This document shows positions 27,037 to 35,956 of a stretch of DNA of 64,000 nt, piece after piece; position 1 is the first letter of the stretch; every line of letters begins with the position of its first letter. The DNA lies in contig CAXXHC010000001.1 of NCBI GenBank assembly GCA_963663525.2, positions 124,001 through 188,000 on the forward strand, read 5' to 3'. Both the position numbers and the translations under genes were made by a program. The notes beneath the pieces were generated by a model. That model saw only the letters and a list, made by a program, of their open reading frames with translations, made no database searches and was not told where the DNA came from. Origin of the DNA: G963663525 sp963663525. Its GTDB lineage: Bacteria > Myxococcota_A > SURF-8 > G963663525.

Positions 27037-27375
27037 GTTCCATCCATGTTCGTCAATGATTATGTAGGAATAACGGCATGTTATCCATGAGCGTCCATGA
27101 CGGCCCGCCCGGTCGGAAGCCGAGGGTGAAATGAGGCTTAACTATATGTTATAACAGTGGAATACTGGTGTCGAGGTCCCGTTTACCCGATCCGTGCATC
27201 CATGCGTGCGTCCATGACGCTATCGGCCCTTGCGGGTCGAGAGCGACTTGACGATCATCCGCAATAATATCACTGTATAAAGGAGAGATGGTCTTGACCG
27301 TCGCGATTTGCGATCCCGCCACGGCATACCGGGCTGGACCGTTCAATTATGACATTACGACAGCGACATCGGTGT
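26947..27375 (-). repeat. 428-bp dispersed repeat S, copy 1
   Basis: It aligns over its whole length with 53421-53848. It starts (minus strand) near ACACCGATGTCGCTGTCG and ends CCCGAAATTTCGACCC. It contains many CATGGA/TCCATG words, including CATGGACGCACGCATGGATG-like runs. It fills the gap between the beta-helix fragment and the toxin gene, and no other gene is seen there. Confidence 0.85.
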
Positions 27376-27378
27376 TGT

Positions 27379-27798
27379 TTACACCTCGACGAGGGTGACG
27401 TGGGAGAGTTTCGCGGCCTTTCGCATGGCCTTGTCCAGAGTGGCCAGCGGCAGTCCTTCGCGCATGGCGAGGTCGAGATAGGAGGCGTCGTAGGCCGACA
27501 AACCCGTTTCACGGGCGAGCGCCAGGACTTCCCCCAGCACGCGGCCGGGCGTCTCCTGGACGACGGAGATGGGAAGGGAGCGAACGAGCGTGACGAAACG
27601 GGCGGCGTCGGCCTTGGTCAGACGCTTTTTTCGTTGCGCGACCAGGAGCACGTTGGCGACCTCCAGCGGCCAGATGCCGGGAACCAGCGCGCCGCGTTCG
27701 CCGAGCGCGGTGAGGATCCCATCGGAATAAGCCTCGCTCTCGTCCTCGAAACACCAGGACATGACCACCGAGTTGTCCACCACGAAGGACTCGCCCAT
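27379..27798 (-). CDS. vapC: PIN-domain toxin (VapC family)
   Basis: The 139-aa protein has the PIN acidic quartet in order: D8 (FVVDNSVV), E46 (IWPLEVANVL), D104 (SAYDASYLDLA) and D122 (LATLDKAM). VapC toxins are Mg-dependent ribonucleases that cut tRNA or rRNA when the antitoxin is degraded. The ATG at 27798 directly follows the antitoxin stop, the standard arrangement. Dispersed repeat S begins 4 bp after its stop. Confidence 0.9.
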   Translation of the reverse strand: MGESFVVDNSVVMSWCFEDESEAYSDGILTALGERGALVPGIWPLEVANVLLVAQRKKRLTKADAARFVTLVRSLPISVVQETPGRVLGEVLALARETGLSAYDASYLDLAMREGLPLATLDKAMRKAAKLSHVTLVEV

Positions 27799-28038
27799 CT
27801 ACCGCCTGCCTTCCTCGATCATCTCGCGGATCGAGGCATCGCCCAACCGGCGCTTTTTGCGGAAGGCGCGGATTTCCTCGATCACGGTATCCACGTCAAC
27901 TGCCTGTGCGGGATCGGGGGGAATCAGCACGGCCACGGGCGAGCCGTGCCGGGTGATGGTGATCCGCTCGCCTCGCGCCACGCGTTTGAGCAGATCGGAC
28001 AAGTGAGTTTTGGCTTCGTAGGCACCGACGCTTTCCAT
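27799..28038 (-). CDS. vapB: Phd/YefM-type antitoxin (VapB role)
   Basis: The 79-aa protein begins MESVGAYEAKTHLSDLLKRV, then GERITITRHGSPVAVLIP, the Phd/YefM DNA-binding fold. Its C-terminal half (IEEIRAFRKKRRLGDASIRE) is the flexible toxin-neutralising tail. It is first in a two-gene operon with the PIN toxin, and such antitoxins repress their own promoter. Confidence 0.88.
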   Translation of the reverse strand: MESVGAYEAKTHLSDLLKRVARGERITITRHGSPVAVLIPPDPAQAVDVDTVIEEIRAFRKKRRLGDASIREMIEEGRR

Positions 28039-28155
28039 GTTTCCTCCGCTCTGTCAAGAACCAGTCTAAGACCAGTCTACCATGAAGCCGGAAAAGATCA
28101 AGCGAAAAGGCGCGGTTCCCACGTTCAGGCAAATCGCCGTTCAGGCAAATCGCCG

Positions 28156-28184
28156 TTGCCAAAACGACAGTGCGCTGTTACAAT
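28156..28184 (+). promoter_or_regulatory. sigma70 promoter giving a leaderless MerR mRNA
   Basis: TTGCCA and TACAAT are separated by 17 bp. Transcription would start about 7 bp after the -10, at or within 1-2 bases of ATG 28191, so the message is probably leaderless. Confidence 0.6.
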
Positions 28185-28190
28185 GGTGTC

Positions 28191-28778
28191 ATGAAGGAAA
28201 GGAACCGCTACAGCATCGATGAATTGACCCGGATGACCGGTATCAACCGCCGGACGGTGCGCTATTACGTGCAGCGTGGATTGATCCCTCCGCCCGCGGG
28301 TCGGGGCCGGGGCCGTCATTATGGCGAGGAGCACCTGGACGGCATCCTGCGCATTCAGGATCAAAAGCGCCAGGGCAAGAACCTGGAGGAAATCAGGCGA
28401 GAGGAAGATCCGCGCGAGGCGCACGCGGATGAAGCCTCGATCGAGGAGCTTCCCCGAAAACTGGTCACGCGCATCTGCCTGGCCAGGGAAGGTGTCTGGC
28501 TGGAGGTTGCGAGTGGGGTTACCATGCCGCGCGTGGCGACGCTCGATCGTCTGGCCGAACTGTGCCGCAGGGAGCTGGGCTTGTCGTCGGATGGCGAGGT
28601 GCGCCCGCGCATGATGGTCTTGAGCAAGGTTGACAACCTACTGGTGATTCCGGAGGCGCTGGAGAGAGGTGGTTCGCTTCGGCTTGTGCCGAGTGAGCGG
28701 GTGGAGATTTCGGAAGTAACGCCCGCGCTGGAGCGCGCGGAGGCTAAAGGCCTGATCAAGCTCTTTTCAAGCTCATAA
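28191..28778 (+). CDS. MerR-family transcriptional regulator
   Basis: I start at ATG 28191 (MKERNRYSIDELTRMTG) because the promoter lies just upstream. Residues 7-70 form a MerR winged helix (GINRRTVRYYVQRGLIPPP, then HYGEEHLDGILRIQ). The following 120 residues have no recognised effector domain and no Cys cluster for metals, so the signal is unknown. It is the first gene of a G+C-rich module that continues with a LexA-like repressor and a terminase pair, so it could control that module. Confidence 0.8.
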   Translation: MKERNRYSIDELTRMTGINRRTVRYYVQRGLIPPPAGRGRGRHYGEEHLDGILRIQDQKRQGKNLEEIRREEDPREAHADEASIEELPRKLVTRICLAREGVWLEVASGVTMPRVATLDRLAELCRRELGLSSDGEVRPRMMVLSKVDNLLVIPEALERGGSLRLVPSERVEISEVTPALERAEAKGLIKLFSSS

Positions 28779-28996
28779 CGACATGGCGGCAAGATATTAT
28801 GACACTATACAATCTATATAAGCCACCGATTACTTCCGCCTCCTCTTTCCGGAAGTTTTCCCTGCGCTCTCTTTGATGATTTCCCAAGTTATGATTCTAC
28901 TTTACAAGAGCCTTTAATTAAACTCATTTTCCCTTAAAACAGTAACACTTGCGAGCGTGGAGTGTGGCCGATTTCCATCAAATCGGGGTAAGCGGC

Positions 28997-29039
28997 TTGA
29001 CAAATCGCCTTTATCGTATTACCATTACTGTATATGGTA
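28997..29039 (+). promoter_or_regulatory. promoter with overlapping palindromic operator of the LexA-like gene
   Basis: TTGACA (28997-29002), a 17-bp spacer and TACCAT (29020-29025) make a good sigma70 promoter. The -10 is the left arm of the palindrome TACCAT-N8-ATGGTA (29020-29039), whose centre contains ACTGTATAT, close to half of the classical SOS box. Binding there would block RNA polymerase, which fits autorepression by the gene 33 bp downstream. Confidence 0.65.
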
Positions 29040-29071
29040 GTCTTCATTGTAAGGAGAGGAAAAGCATCATC

Positions 29072-29683
29072 ATGAATCAACTGACTGAACGGCAGCGGGA
29101 AACCCTGGAATGGATCGTGGCCTACATCCAGACCCACTGGCGACCGCCAGCGGTGGAGGAGGTCGCCGTGCATTTCGGAATCAAGCGCGCCAGTGCTTTC
29201 GACCGGATCAAGGCGCTGCAAAAAAAGGGGTATCTTGAAGCGGGCGACGGTTCTCCGCGCGCACTCAGACCCAAAAATCTGCGCGAGGCATCGGAGGCCA
29301 GTTTCGACGAGCGTCTCACGGCGCTCGCTCCCGCCAGCGAATCCATTCGTGCGGTGGACGGCTTCGAGGGTTTCATCCGCGTGTCGCCCCGGCATGGCCG
29401 CAACCGGGCACTGTTTTCGGTGAGGGTTCGTGGCGACGGGATGATTGAGGCGGGGATTCTCGATGGGGATCTGGCGGTGATCCGTACTCAGGAAGAGGCG
29501 GAGGACAACGACATCGTGCTGGTCTCCTACGGAGATGAACTCACCCTGCGCCGTGTCTTTTTCGGAGACAACGGGACGGCGCTCTTGGTTCCGGAAAACG
29601 GGAAACTGGAGGTGGTGACGGTTCCGGACGACGCGCTGGTCGTTTACGGCAAAGTCGTGGCGATTTATCGGGATCTGGGGTGA
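29072..29683 (+). CDS. LexA-like repressor lacking the self-cleavage residues
   Basis: Start ATG 29072 (MNQLTERQRETLEWI) after AAGGAGAGG; 203 aa, the normal LexA length. N-terminal winged helix at 5-65 (PAVEEVAVHFGIKRASAFDR); C-terminal S24 fold at 90-200 (EAGILDGDLAVI, VVYGKVVAIYR). The nucleophile Ser of the GDSM motif is Gly (RGDGMIEAG, G123), the general-base Lys is Arg (ELTLRRVF, R160), and no Ala-Gly cleavage site is evident in the linker. It should fold and bind DNA but not cleave itself, so DNA damage alone would not inactivate it. A palindrome overlapping its own promoter is the likely operator. Confidence 0.88.
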   Translation: MNQLTERQRETLEWIVAYIQTHWRPPAVEEVAVHFGIKRASAFDRIKALQKKGYLEAGDGSPRALRPKNLREASEASFDERLTALAPASESIRAVDGFEGFIRVSPRHGRNRALFSVRVRGDGMIEAGILDGDLAVIRTQEEAEDNDIVLVSYGDELTLRRVFFGDNGTALLVPENGKLEVVTVPDDALVVYGKVVAIYRDLG

Positions 29684-29765
29684 GACGAACGGCGTTGGTG
29701 TGGACCCGCCAACAATATGAGTGAGGCGTACAAACAACGATCATCAGCCGAAAAGGAGGAAAGCC

Positions 29766-30512
29766 ATGGCACTTTCAGATGCGAGACAATGCAGGGCGAT
29801 TTCAAAACGAACGGGCGAGCGCTGTCGGCAACCTGCCATGAAAGGAAGGGATGTCTGCCGTTTTCATCAGGCGGAGAGTTTGGCCGATGACGAGTCGAAC
29901 GACGAGGGAAGGAAAGGTTCCGCAAGGACAGGCGGCGCGCCCACAGGCAACACCAACGCCCTGAAACACGGAGCCTACAGTCAGTGTCTGCTTCCGGAGG
30001 AGAAGCCGATTTACGAGGAGAAACGCAAGGCCTTTACGACTGCTTTGGGGACGGTGGACGTGTTCGACGAGCAGATCCTGCATCTTCTGAGCCTGATTTC
30101 TACGAAGGTGGACCAAGCGGTGCTAAAGGGAGCAGAGCATGCGGCCTACGGCGGGATGATCAAACAGATCCTGGACCTGATGAAGGAATTGAAGGCGACG
30201 CGGGCCAGCCGCGACCCGGTGGAGGCGGAGGCTGCTTTGACCTACGCCGATCTTTTCGCGGCGTTAAAGGACCATTTCGGAGAAGTCATGATCGACTCGG
30301 GCAAGTCGTCTTTTGAGGGCGAAGAGGTCGAACGGCATTGCGATTGCTGCGGTTTCGACATGCCGCACCGCAGGGAGCCGGAAGGCGGCCTGCGCTGCCG
30401 GAACTGTGGCCACATGATGGCGGTCGGGCTGGAGGAGGAAGGACTAAAGCGCTCTGTGGATGAGAACGAGAACGGAAATACGATCGAAGCATCCAGCGCC
30501 GTCGGCGACTGA
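29766..30512 (+). CDS. HGGxxG-type protein, probable phage terminase small subunit
   Basis: ATG 29766 after AAAAGGAGG; 248 aa. The N-terminal Cys/His segment (CRAISKRTGERCRQPAMKGR, then CRFHQ) and GAPTGNTNALKHGAYS are typical of proteins encoded next to phage large terminases. A helical middle (100-180) is followed by a C-terminal zinc ribbon (CDCCGFDMP ... CRNCGHMM). The terminase large subunit follows 21 bp later. Terminase small subunits recognise the packaging site, so this assignment rests on position and motif. Confidence 0.72.
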   Translation: MALSDARQCRAISKRTGERCRQPAMKGRDVCRFHQAESLADDESNDEGRKGSARTGGAPTGNTNALKHGAYSQCLLPEEKPIYEEKRKAFTTALGTVDVFDEQILHLLSLISTKVDQAVLKGAEHAAYGGMIKQILDLMKELKATRASRDPVEAEAALTYADLFAALKDHFGEVMIDSGKSSFEGEEVERHCDCCGFDMPHRREPEGGLRCRNCGHMMAVGLEEEGLKRSVDENENGNTIEASSAVGD

Positions 30513-30533
30513 TCATTAGTATGGGAGAGGATC

Positions 30534-32108
30534 ATGGAAACGACAATCGAAACCGAGAATACACACAACCCCGCCATGGAGATCACGCGGGACATGGCGG
30601 CATTTTGCGCGCCCCTGCTCGATCCGGTGGTTTTCGGCGAGCGGATGCTCGTTAACCGCGACGGCTCGCCGCGCCGCTATCGAGAATACCAGAAACTGGA
30701 TCTGCGCTGCGCGTCAACACGCATCGTGCATCTGGATGGTCGCTCGGTGGGTAAGACCGTCAATCTAACGACCCTGCTTCTGCATTTCACCTTTGTCAAC
30801 AAGGGCAAGTCCGTGCTGGTGGCCGCACCGTACCAGGGCCAGCTCGACATGATCGCGGAAGAGTTTGAGTTTCAACTTGGCCGAAACGAACTGCTCCGAA
30901 ACAACGTGGCCAAAAAGCGTGGCGGCGGCATGAAGATCAAGCATCATCCCTATTTCGAGGTCGTTTTTAAAAACGGCTGCGCCATCTATTTCCGGCCCGC
31001 CGGGGATCACGGCGACGTATTCCGATCGCTGCATGTGGATCTTCTGATGATCGACGAGGCGGCTTGGTTCTCCAAGCGGGCCTGGTCGGCGATCCGCCAA
31101 TGCCTCAACGCCGACGGAATCTTTCGCGTCTATTCGACGCCCAGCGGCCTGCGCGGCAATCCCTACCACGCGATTACCGAAGATCGGACCTGGCGCAGGT
31201 TCCGCTGGCCAAGTTGGATCGCGCCGGACTGGTCCGAGGAGCGGGAGAAAGACCTGTTGCGTTTCTACGGCGGGAAAAACAATCCGGGCTGGCAGCACGA
31301 GGTAGCCGGGGAGCACGGCGCACCGGCTTACGGGGCGTTCGGCCAGAAGCAGGTGGCTCGGGCCATGACGGATCTACCCGATTACCGCCGGGTGGATCTT
31401 TCGGAGGAACAGTTTTCCGATCTGAACGCTGAGTTGGCGGTGCGCGAGCGGCTGGAGAACCTGCTGCTGCTTTCGGGCGGCGGTGGAAAGACTTGGCTCG
31501 GGGGCGATCTGGGCTATACTTCGGATCCGACGGAGCTGCTTTTGTTCGAGGAGAATGAGGACGGGGTGGTGTCACTGCTATTGCGGGTGCACGCCGAACG
31601 GGTGCCGTATCCGGTGATTTCGGATGCGATCGCGCTGATCGATCGTGTGTACAACCCGCAAGGAATCGGCTTGGACCGGGGTGGCAACGGCGGAACGGTG
31701 GAACAGGAGTTGCTGCGGCTGGACAAGTTTGCGAACAACTTTTTCACGGGACGCCTGACAGGTTACGATTTCGGCAGCTCGATCGCGGTGGGGGAAGACG
31801 AATGCGGCCAGGCGATTAAAAAGCCGGTCAAGGAGCGGATGACGGAAACGATCAACGAACTCCTCAACCGGGGAAGACTGAAACTACCCAAGTCGGATCC
31901 GGAGATCGAGGATCAATTGTACGGGCAGTCCTACACCGTGAACAACGGTCGGATCGTTTACAGCAAGGGCCGTGATCATTGCGTGGATGCCATGCGCTGC
32001 GCGCTTTTGCGCCGGGCGCAGGAGGTGGACCCGCGCTACGACCCGGTGGAGATCGAGGTACCGGTCATCACGCGTTTTCCGTCCTTCATCTGGCCCTGGT
32101 TTCGATGA
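30534..32108 (+). CDS. phage terminase large subunit (TerL-like)
   Basis: 524 aa. ATPase part: Walker A GRSVGKT (69-75), Walker B LLMIDEA (about 177). Nuclease part: Asp in GGDLGYTSDPT, Asp in GIGLDRGG and Asp in SKGRDHCVDAMRCALL, the RNase-H-like metal-binding set. TerL pumps DNA into a capsid and cuts it. No portal, capsid or tail gene is present around it, so the pair is an orphan: a prophage relic, a satellite that borrows capsids, or a domesticated ATPase-nuclease. Confidence 0.85.
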   Translation: METTIETENTHNPAMEITRDMAAFCAPLLDPVVFGERMLVNRDGSPRRYREYQKLDLRCASTRIVHLDGRSVGKTVNLTTLLLHFTFVNKGKSVLVAAPYQGQLDMIAEEFEFQLGRNELLRNNVAKKRGGGMKIKHHPYFEVVFKNGCAIYFRPAGDHGDVFRSLHVDLLMIDEAAWFSKRAWSAIRQCLNADGIFRVYSTPSGLRGNPYHAITEDRTWRRFRWPSWIAPDWSEEREKDLLRFYGGKNNPGWQHEVAGEHGAPAYGAFGQKQVARAMTDLPDYRRVDLSEEQFSDLNAELAVRERLENLLLLSGGGGKTWLGGDLGYTSDPTELLLFEENEDGVVSLLLRVHAERVPYPVISDAIALIDRVYNPQGIGLDRGGNGGTVEQELLRLDKFANNFFTGRLTGYDFGSSIAVGEDECGQAIKKPVKERMTETINELLNRGRLKLPKSDPEIEDQLYGQSYTVNNGRIVYSKGRDHCVDAMRCALLRRAQEVDPRYDPVEIEVPVITRFPSFIWPWFR

Positions 32109-32249
32109 GAATGTATGGATTGGAAATTGAGGATTGAATGGCGACTCTCACCGTGAACTTGCACCCTTCGGACTTTGTAAACGAACCGAATCCATCAATC
32201 CGATTCTGCCACAACCCAAAGGGAGGTTTTTTTCATCGCCTTGCGAATT

Positions 32250-32745
32250 CATTCAACATTTTGCGCAATAGTATTCCCGCACGGACATGGTTTTTACCAC
32301 AATGTCCGCCTAGCCCAATAAAAACGATTGACCAGTTTCCCGTCACTGCGATCGTTTTGTCACAGCGAATTGATCTGTGATTGGGCGTACTTGGACGATG
32401 ACGGAGTTTCTCTTGTCTCTTTCGTTTCATCACGCTCCATCCATTCCCTTTCAAAGGGTGTTCATCCCCATCGGAAAAACGAAGATTCTTGCGTGATTAC
32501 GCAATGTTGCCCAATCAGACCATGCTGAATCTCCGTTCTTTTTCATTCTCGTATTTATACTCATGTCGAGCAGCGCTATGAAAGCCACGGGGAGGCCTGA
32601 AATGGGTTCTCGCAAATGGCAGGTGAACGGCATGGGTGCTATTCTACGGACCATTCAGGGCTCTCCCCACCATCTCAGTGTCAATTCTGGGTACTGCAAA
32701 TCTTGGCGTGATTTCGCAGGCTTGGGGCGTTTCGTGACAAACGGA
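32250..32745 (+). repeat. inverted partner of sequences flanking the 152-aa gene at 51 kb
   Basis: 32250-32550 matches the reverse complement of 51580-51905, and 32565-32745 matches the reverse complement of 50888-51070, both at high identity. Here the two parts are adjacent (junction near CATTCTCGTATTTATACTC), whereas at 51 kb a 152-aa gene lies between them. No convincing gene is present in 32109-32971. Confidence 0.8.
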
Positions 32746-32755
32746 ACAGTACGAA

Positions 32756-32775
32756 GCCGCTTCGCGGCAGTTTTT
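32756..32775 (+). terminator. possible intrinsic terminator
   Basis: GCCGC-TTC-GCGGC followed by AGTTTTT. The stem is short but strong, and it lies upstream of the recombinase operon. Confidence 0.45.
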
Positions 32776-32971
32776 AGCCCCTGCCTGTCCGTAAGTTCTT
32801 GCTCGACTCCAGCCATATTTTTGTGATCGTATCCTGCGTTGAAGCCCTTTGGCGCGTTTGCAATCTTCCCGTTTTCTCCCGCAATACCTTGCCTGAATTC
32901 CCATGACCCCGACATCCTTGTGATTTCAGTCGTCCGATTTCCGGGCGGCGTCAATCACGAGGAGGAGACTC

Positions 32972-33814
32972 ATGGGACATCTCAAAGAAAGAATGAGCGA
33001 GGATCTTTTACGGTACGGGCTGCGCCTTGCCACGCGCAAACAGTATCTGAACCACGCCGAATCGTATGTCCGACATTTCAAGCGATCGCCGGATCAACTG
33101 GGCGCGGCTGAAATTGAGGCATGGATCCGGCACCTGGCGAGAGCGGAAAAGCGACCGGACAGTTTCCGGCAGCAGGCGCTGATGGCGCTCAAGTTTCTCT
33201 ATTTCGTGACGCTGGATCGTCCAGGTGTCGCAGCCTGTTTTCTTTCTCCCGGCAAGCCGGGACCGGTTCCCGATCCGCTCACGAAGAGCGAGATGGACCG
33301 GCTGTTTGAGGGCGTTGCCTCTGAGCTTCACAAAACGGTTTTGATCGTAGCATTCGGCGGCGGTTTGCGCCTGGGCGAGACCTGTCGCCTGAGGACGGGG
33401 GATATCGATAGCAAAAGGATGCTGATCCGCCTGACTTCTTCAAACAGCGCCTGGCCCCAATTCGTTCCGCTTCACTCGGAAACTCTCACAACCCTGCGCC
33501 GGTGGTGGCGCGACACTAGGCCTCGAACGGATCTGCTTTTCACACGCGATGGCCATGACAATCCCTTGACTCCCGGTCCCATGCAAAAGGCAATCAGGCA
33601 AGCTGCAATGGATGGAGGTTTCGATTATACGACGATCGAGAAGACACTGCGCTATTCCTTCTTCAGGCATCGCCTGACGCAAGCAGACAACCCACGCGAG
33701 GTCAGGCACATCCTGCGCTGCACCTCCATCCGTCTCGTCCTGGCCAGTTTCATCACTCGGAAGAAAGCAACATCTTTCCATGCATGCGAAGCCGTGAAAG
33801 GAGGCCGGATATGA
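32972..33814 (+). CDS. tyrosine-recombinase-like protein without nucleophile
   Basis: ATG 32972 after GAGGAGGAG; 280 aa. Core-binding domain at 1-95 (LRLATRKQYLNHAESYVRHF) and catalytic-domain framework with the first Arg in GGGLRLGETCRLRTGDID. The later motifs are degenerate: the His-x-x-Arg box reads TLRYSFFRHRLTQ, and where the Tyr should stand the sequence reads SIRLVLASFITRK. It is probably an inactive partner. The stop overlaps the next start (ATGA), so both are translated together. Confidence 0.75.
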   Translation: MGHLKERMSEDLLRYGLRLATRKQYLNHAESYVRHFKRSPDQLGAAEIEAWIRHLARAEKRPDSFRQQALMALKFLYFVTLDRPGVAACFLSPGKPGPVPDPLTKSEMDRLFEGVASELHKTVLIVAFGGGLRLGETCRLRTGDIDSKRMLIRLTSSNSAWPQFVPLHSETLTTLRRWWRDTRPRTDLLFTRDGHDNPLTPGPMQKAIRQAAMDGGFDYTTIEKTLRYSFFRHRLTQADNPREVRHILRCTSIRLVLASFITRKKATSFHACEAVKGGRI

Positions 33815-34698
33815 GAAGCGCACGTCAACGAATGGTGCGGCAGATGAAGTTGAGAAACCTTTCCGCCTCCACGCAGGCCGACTATCTGCGCAGGTTGAAA
33901 AAACTCGAGCAGCACGTCGGCAAGCAGTTGGGACGAATCAGCCTGGAGGAGATCCGCGACTACCTGCTTTATCTTCATGAGAAACGCGGATTCACTCCGG
34001 GGAGCGTCAATTCTCATGCCCGGGTTTTTCGCTTTTTCTTTCTCAACGTCATGGACCGCCCCTGGCCGCTGGCGGCAATACCAGCGGCCAGGGAGCCCAA
34101 AACGCTTCCCGTGGTACTTGCGCCTTCGGAAGTCGTCCGTTTTCTAGACGCCGTCCAAAACGTCAGGTATCGCACGATCTTCCAGGTCATGTACGCTTCC
34201 GGTCTACGCGTCTCGGAAGCGGCGAATCTGCGGGCGAGCGACATCGATAGCCAGAGAATGGTCATCCGCGTTCGCCAAGGCAAGATGAGCAAAGATCGCT
34301 ACACCGTGCTGTCTCCGAAACTGCTGCTCATCTTACGGGACTACTGGAGAACATGCAAGCCGGGAAAACATCAGGCAAACAGTAAGAATCCATGGCTGTT
34401 TCCAGGAAGAATTAAGGGACGCTGCATTACGACCACTTCCATCCAAATTGTCTGCAAAAAAATCTCCATTCAATCGGGGTTGGCGCCGAGCAAAAAGGTA
34501 ACGCCTCATAGTTTTCGCCACAGCTTCGCCACCCATATGCTGGAGAACGGCGTCGATCTACGCACGATCCAGGTGCTCCTGGGGCACGCTTCCTTATCCA
34601 CCACGGCCATTTACACCCACATCGCCACGGCGCGCATCGCCGGGATGCAAAGCCCCTTCGACCTCCTGCCGGGATCGGAGGCGAATCATGGCGAATAG
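33811..34698 (+). CDS. XerC/D-like tyrosine recombinase
   Basis: Start ATG 33811 (MRSARQRMVRQMKLRNLSAS); 295 aa. The full catalytic set is visible: Arg in YASGLRVSEAANL, Lys in RQGKMSKDR, HSFRHSFATHML, the second His in LLGHASLSTT, and Tyr in AIYTH. It can cut and rejoin DNA through a covalent 3'-phosphotyrosine. It overlaps both neighbours and is coupled to the IS91-type transposase, an arrangement known from some IS91-group elements. Confidence 0.88.
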   Translation: MRSARQRMVRQMKLRNLSASTQADYLRRLKKLEQHVGKQLGRISLEEIRDYLLYLHEKRGFTPGSVNSHARVFRFFFLNVMDRPWPLAAIPAAREPKTLPVVLAPSEVVRFLDAVQNVRYRTIFQVMYASGLRVSEAANLRASDIDSQRMVIRVRQGKMSKDRYTVLSPKLLLILRDYWRTCKPGKHQANSKNPWLFPGRIKGRCITTTSIQIVCKKISIQSGLAPSKKVTPHSFRHSFATHMLENGVDLRTIQVLLGHASLSTTAIYTHIATARIAGMQSPFDLLPGSEANHGE

Positions 34699-35956
34699 CA
34701 GACTCACGACGGCCGAACTTCTCCGGAAGAATTGGGATGAGTTTCTCGGTCTGTACGGCAATCTCCTGTCGCCCGAGCAGACCAAGGCCGCTCGTGACAT
34801 CATGGCCTGCCGCACCAACGAGATGGGCGGACACTGCGAGCACAGACGCTGCAACCAATGCGGACACGAAACCAAAGGCTACAACTCATGCGGCAATCGC
34901 GCCTGCCCCAAATGCGGCGCTCTGGCCTCGGCCACGTGGCTGGCCGGACGCAGAGCCGAGCTCTTGCCCGTACCGTACTTTCACATCGTCTTCACCATCC
35001 CGAAAGAGATAGAGGATTTGGCGCTGATCAACCGGCGCGTGATCTACGACATCCTCTTCAAGACCTCGGCGAAAACCATGCTCACGATCGCCGGGGATCC
35101 CAGGCATCTGGGCGCGAACATCGGCTTCACCAGCGTGCTGCATACCTGGGGCAGCACCTTGCTGCATCATCCCCACGTCCATATGATCGTCCCCGGAGGC
35201 GGGATTTCGCCCGACGGCAAAAGCTGGGTGACTTGCCGCGAGGACTTCTTTCTGCATGTGAACGTTCTGAAGAGTCTCTTCAGGCGATTGTTTCTGGAGG
35301 CGCTCAAAAGGGCCTATGAAGCGGGCAAACTGCGTTTTACCGGAAAGTCCGGGAAATTCGCCGGCCCGAAAGCTTTCGATCGGTTCATCAAAACGCACCG
35401 TGGGATGAAATGGCATGTCTACGCCAAAGCGCCCTTCGGCGGGCCGGAGACGACGCTCAACTACCTGGCCAGGTACACTCATCGCACGGCCTTCTCCGAT
35501 CAGCGCTTGATCGCAATGAAAGACGGCAAGGTTTCCTTCCGGTACAAGGATTACAAAAAGGAAGGGGAAAAGCGCGTCATGACTCTTTCGGCGACCGAAT
35601 TTATCCGGCGCTTCCTGATGCACGTTCTCCCCAAGGGCTTTACGCGCATCCGGCATTACGGCTTGCACGCCAACCGCTTTCGGGCGAGGAATATCAAGCG
35701 TTGCCGTGACTTGCTCGGCGCGCCGGAACCCGAACCCATCGAGCGATACGACGAGATGAGCTGGGACGAGCGCTACCTGGCGCTCACCGGGCACGATCCG
35801 CTCTTGTGTCCGGTGTGCAAGAAGGGACGGCTGGAACTCGTCACGGAGCATGATAGGCCGGACGGCGCACAAAACATGACGGCCTATCCGCCAAACGGAA
35901 ACGAACTCGGGCAGGCGAAAAGACCGGAAATGGCAGGCGCTTCACCGCCCGTCTGA
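34688..35956 (+). CDS. IS91-family HUH transposase
   Basis: 422 aa. N-terminal zinc-binding region (HCEHRRCNQCGH, NSCGNRACPKCG), HUH motif HHPHVHMIV (His163, His165), candidate catalytic Tyr in TLNYLARYTHRTAFS, and a C-terminal CPVCKKG. IS91-type enzymes move by rolling-circle single-strand transfer and can carry flanking DNA along. It starts inside the end of the recombinase gene (ATG 34688). Confidence 0.92.
   Translation: MANSRLTTAELLRKNWDEFLGLYGNLLSPEQTKAARDIMACRTNEMGGHCEHRRCNQCGHETKGYNSCGNRACPKCGALASATWLAGRRAELLPVPYFHIVFTIPKEIEDLALINRRVIYDILFKTSAKTMLTIAGDPRHLGANIGFTSVLHTWGSTLLHHPHVHMIVPGGGISPDGKSWVTCREDFFLHVNVLKSLFRRLFLEALKRAYEAGKLRFTGKSGKFAGPKAFDRFIKTHRGMKWHVYAKAPFGGPETTLNYLARYTHRTAFSDQRLIAMKDGKVSFRYKDYKKEGEKRVMTLSATEFIRRFLMHVLPKGFTRIRHYGLHANRFRARNIKRCRDLLGAPEPEPIERYDEMSWDERYLALTGHDPLLCPVCKKGRLELVTEHDRPDGAQNMTAYPPNGNELGQAKRPEMAGASPPV

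Noticed and set aside
32328..32528. 66-aa frame partly matching a frame at 51.6-51.8 kb
   Set aside because: The match reflects DNA-level repetition; substitutions do not favour synonymous positions and no start signal is seen.
34886..35872. 328-aa antisense frame in the IS91-type transposase
   Set aside because: High G+C shadow; the sense frame carries HUH and zinc motifs.
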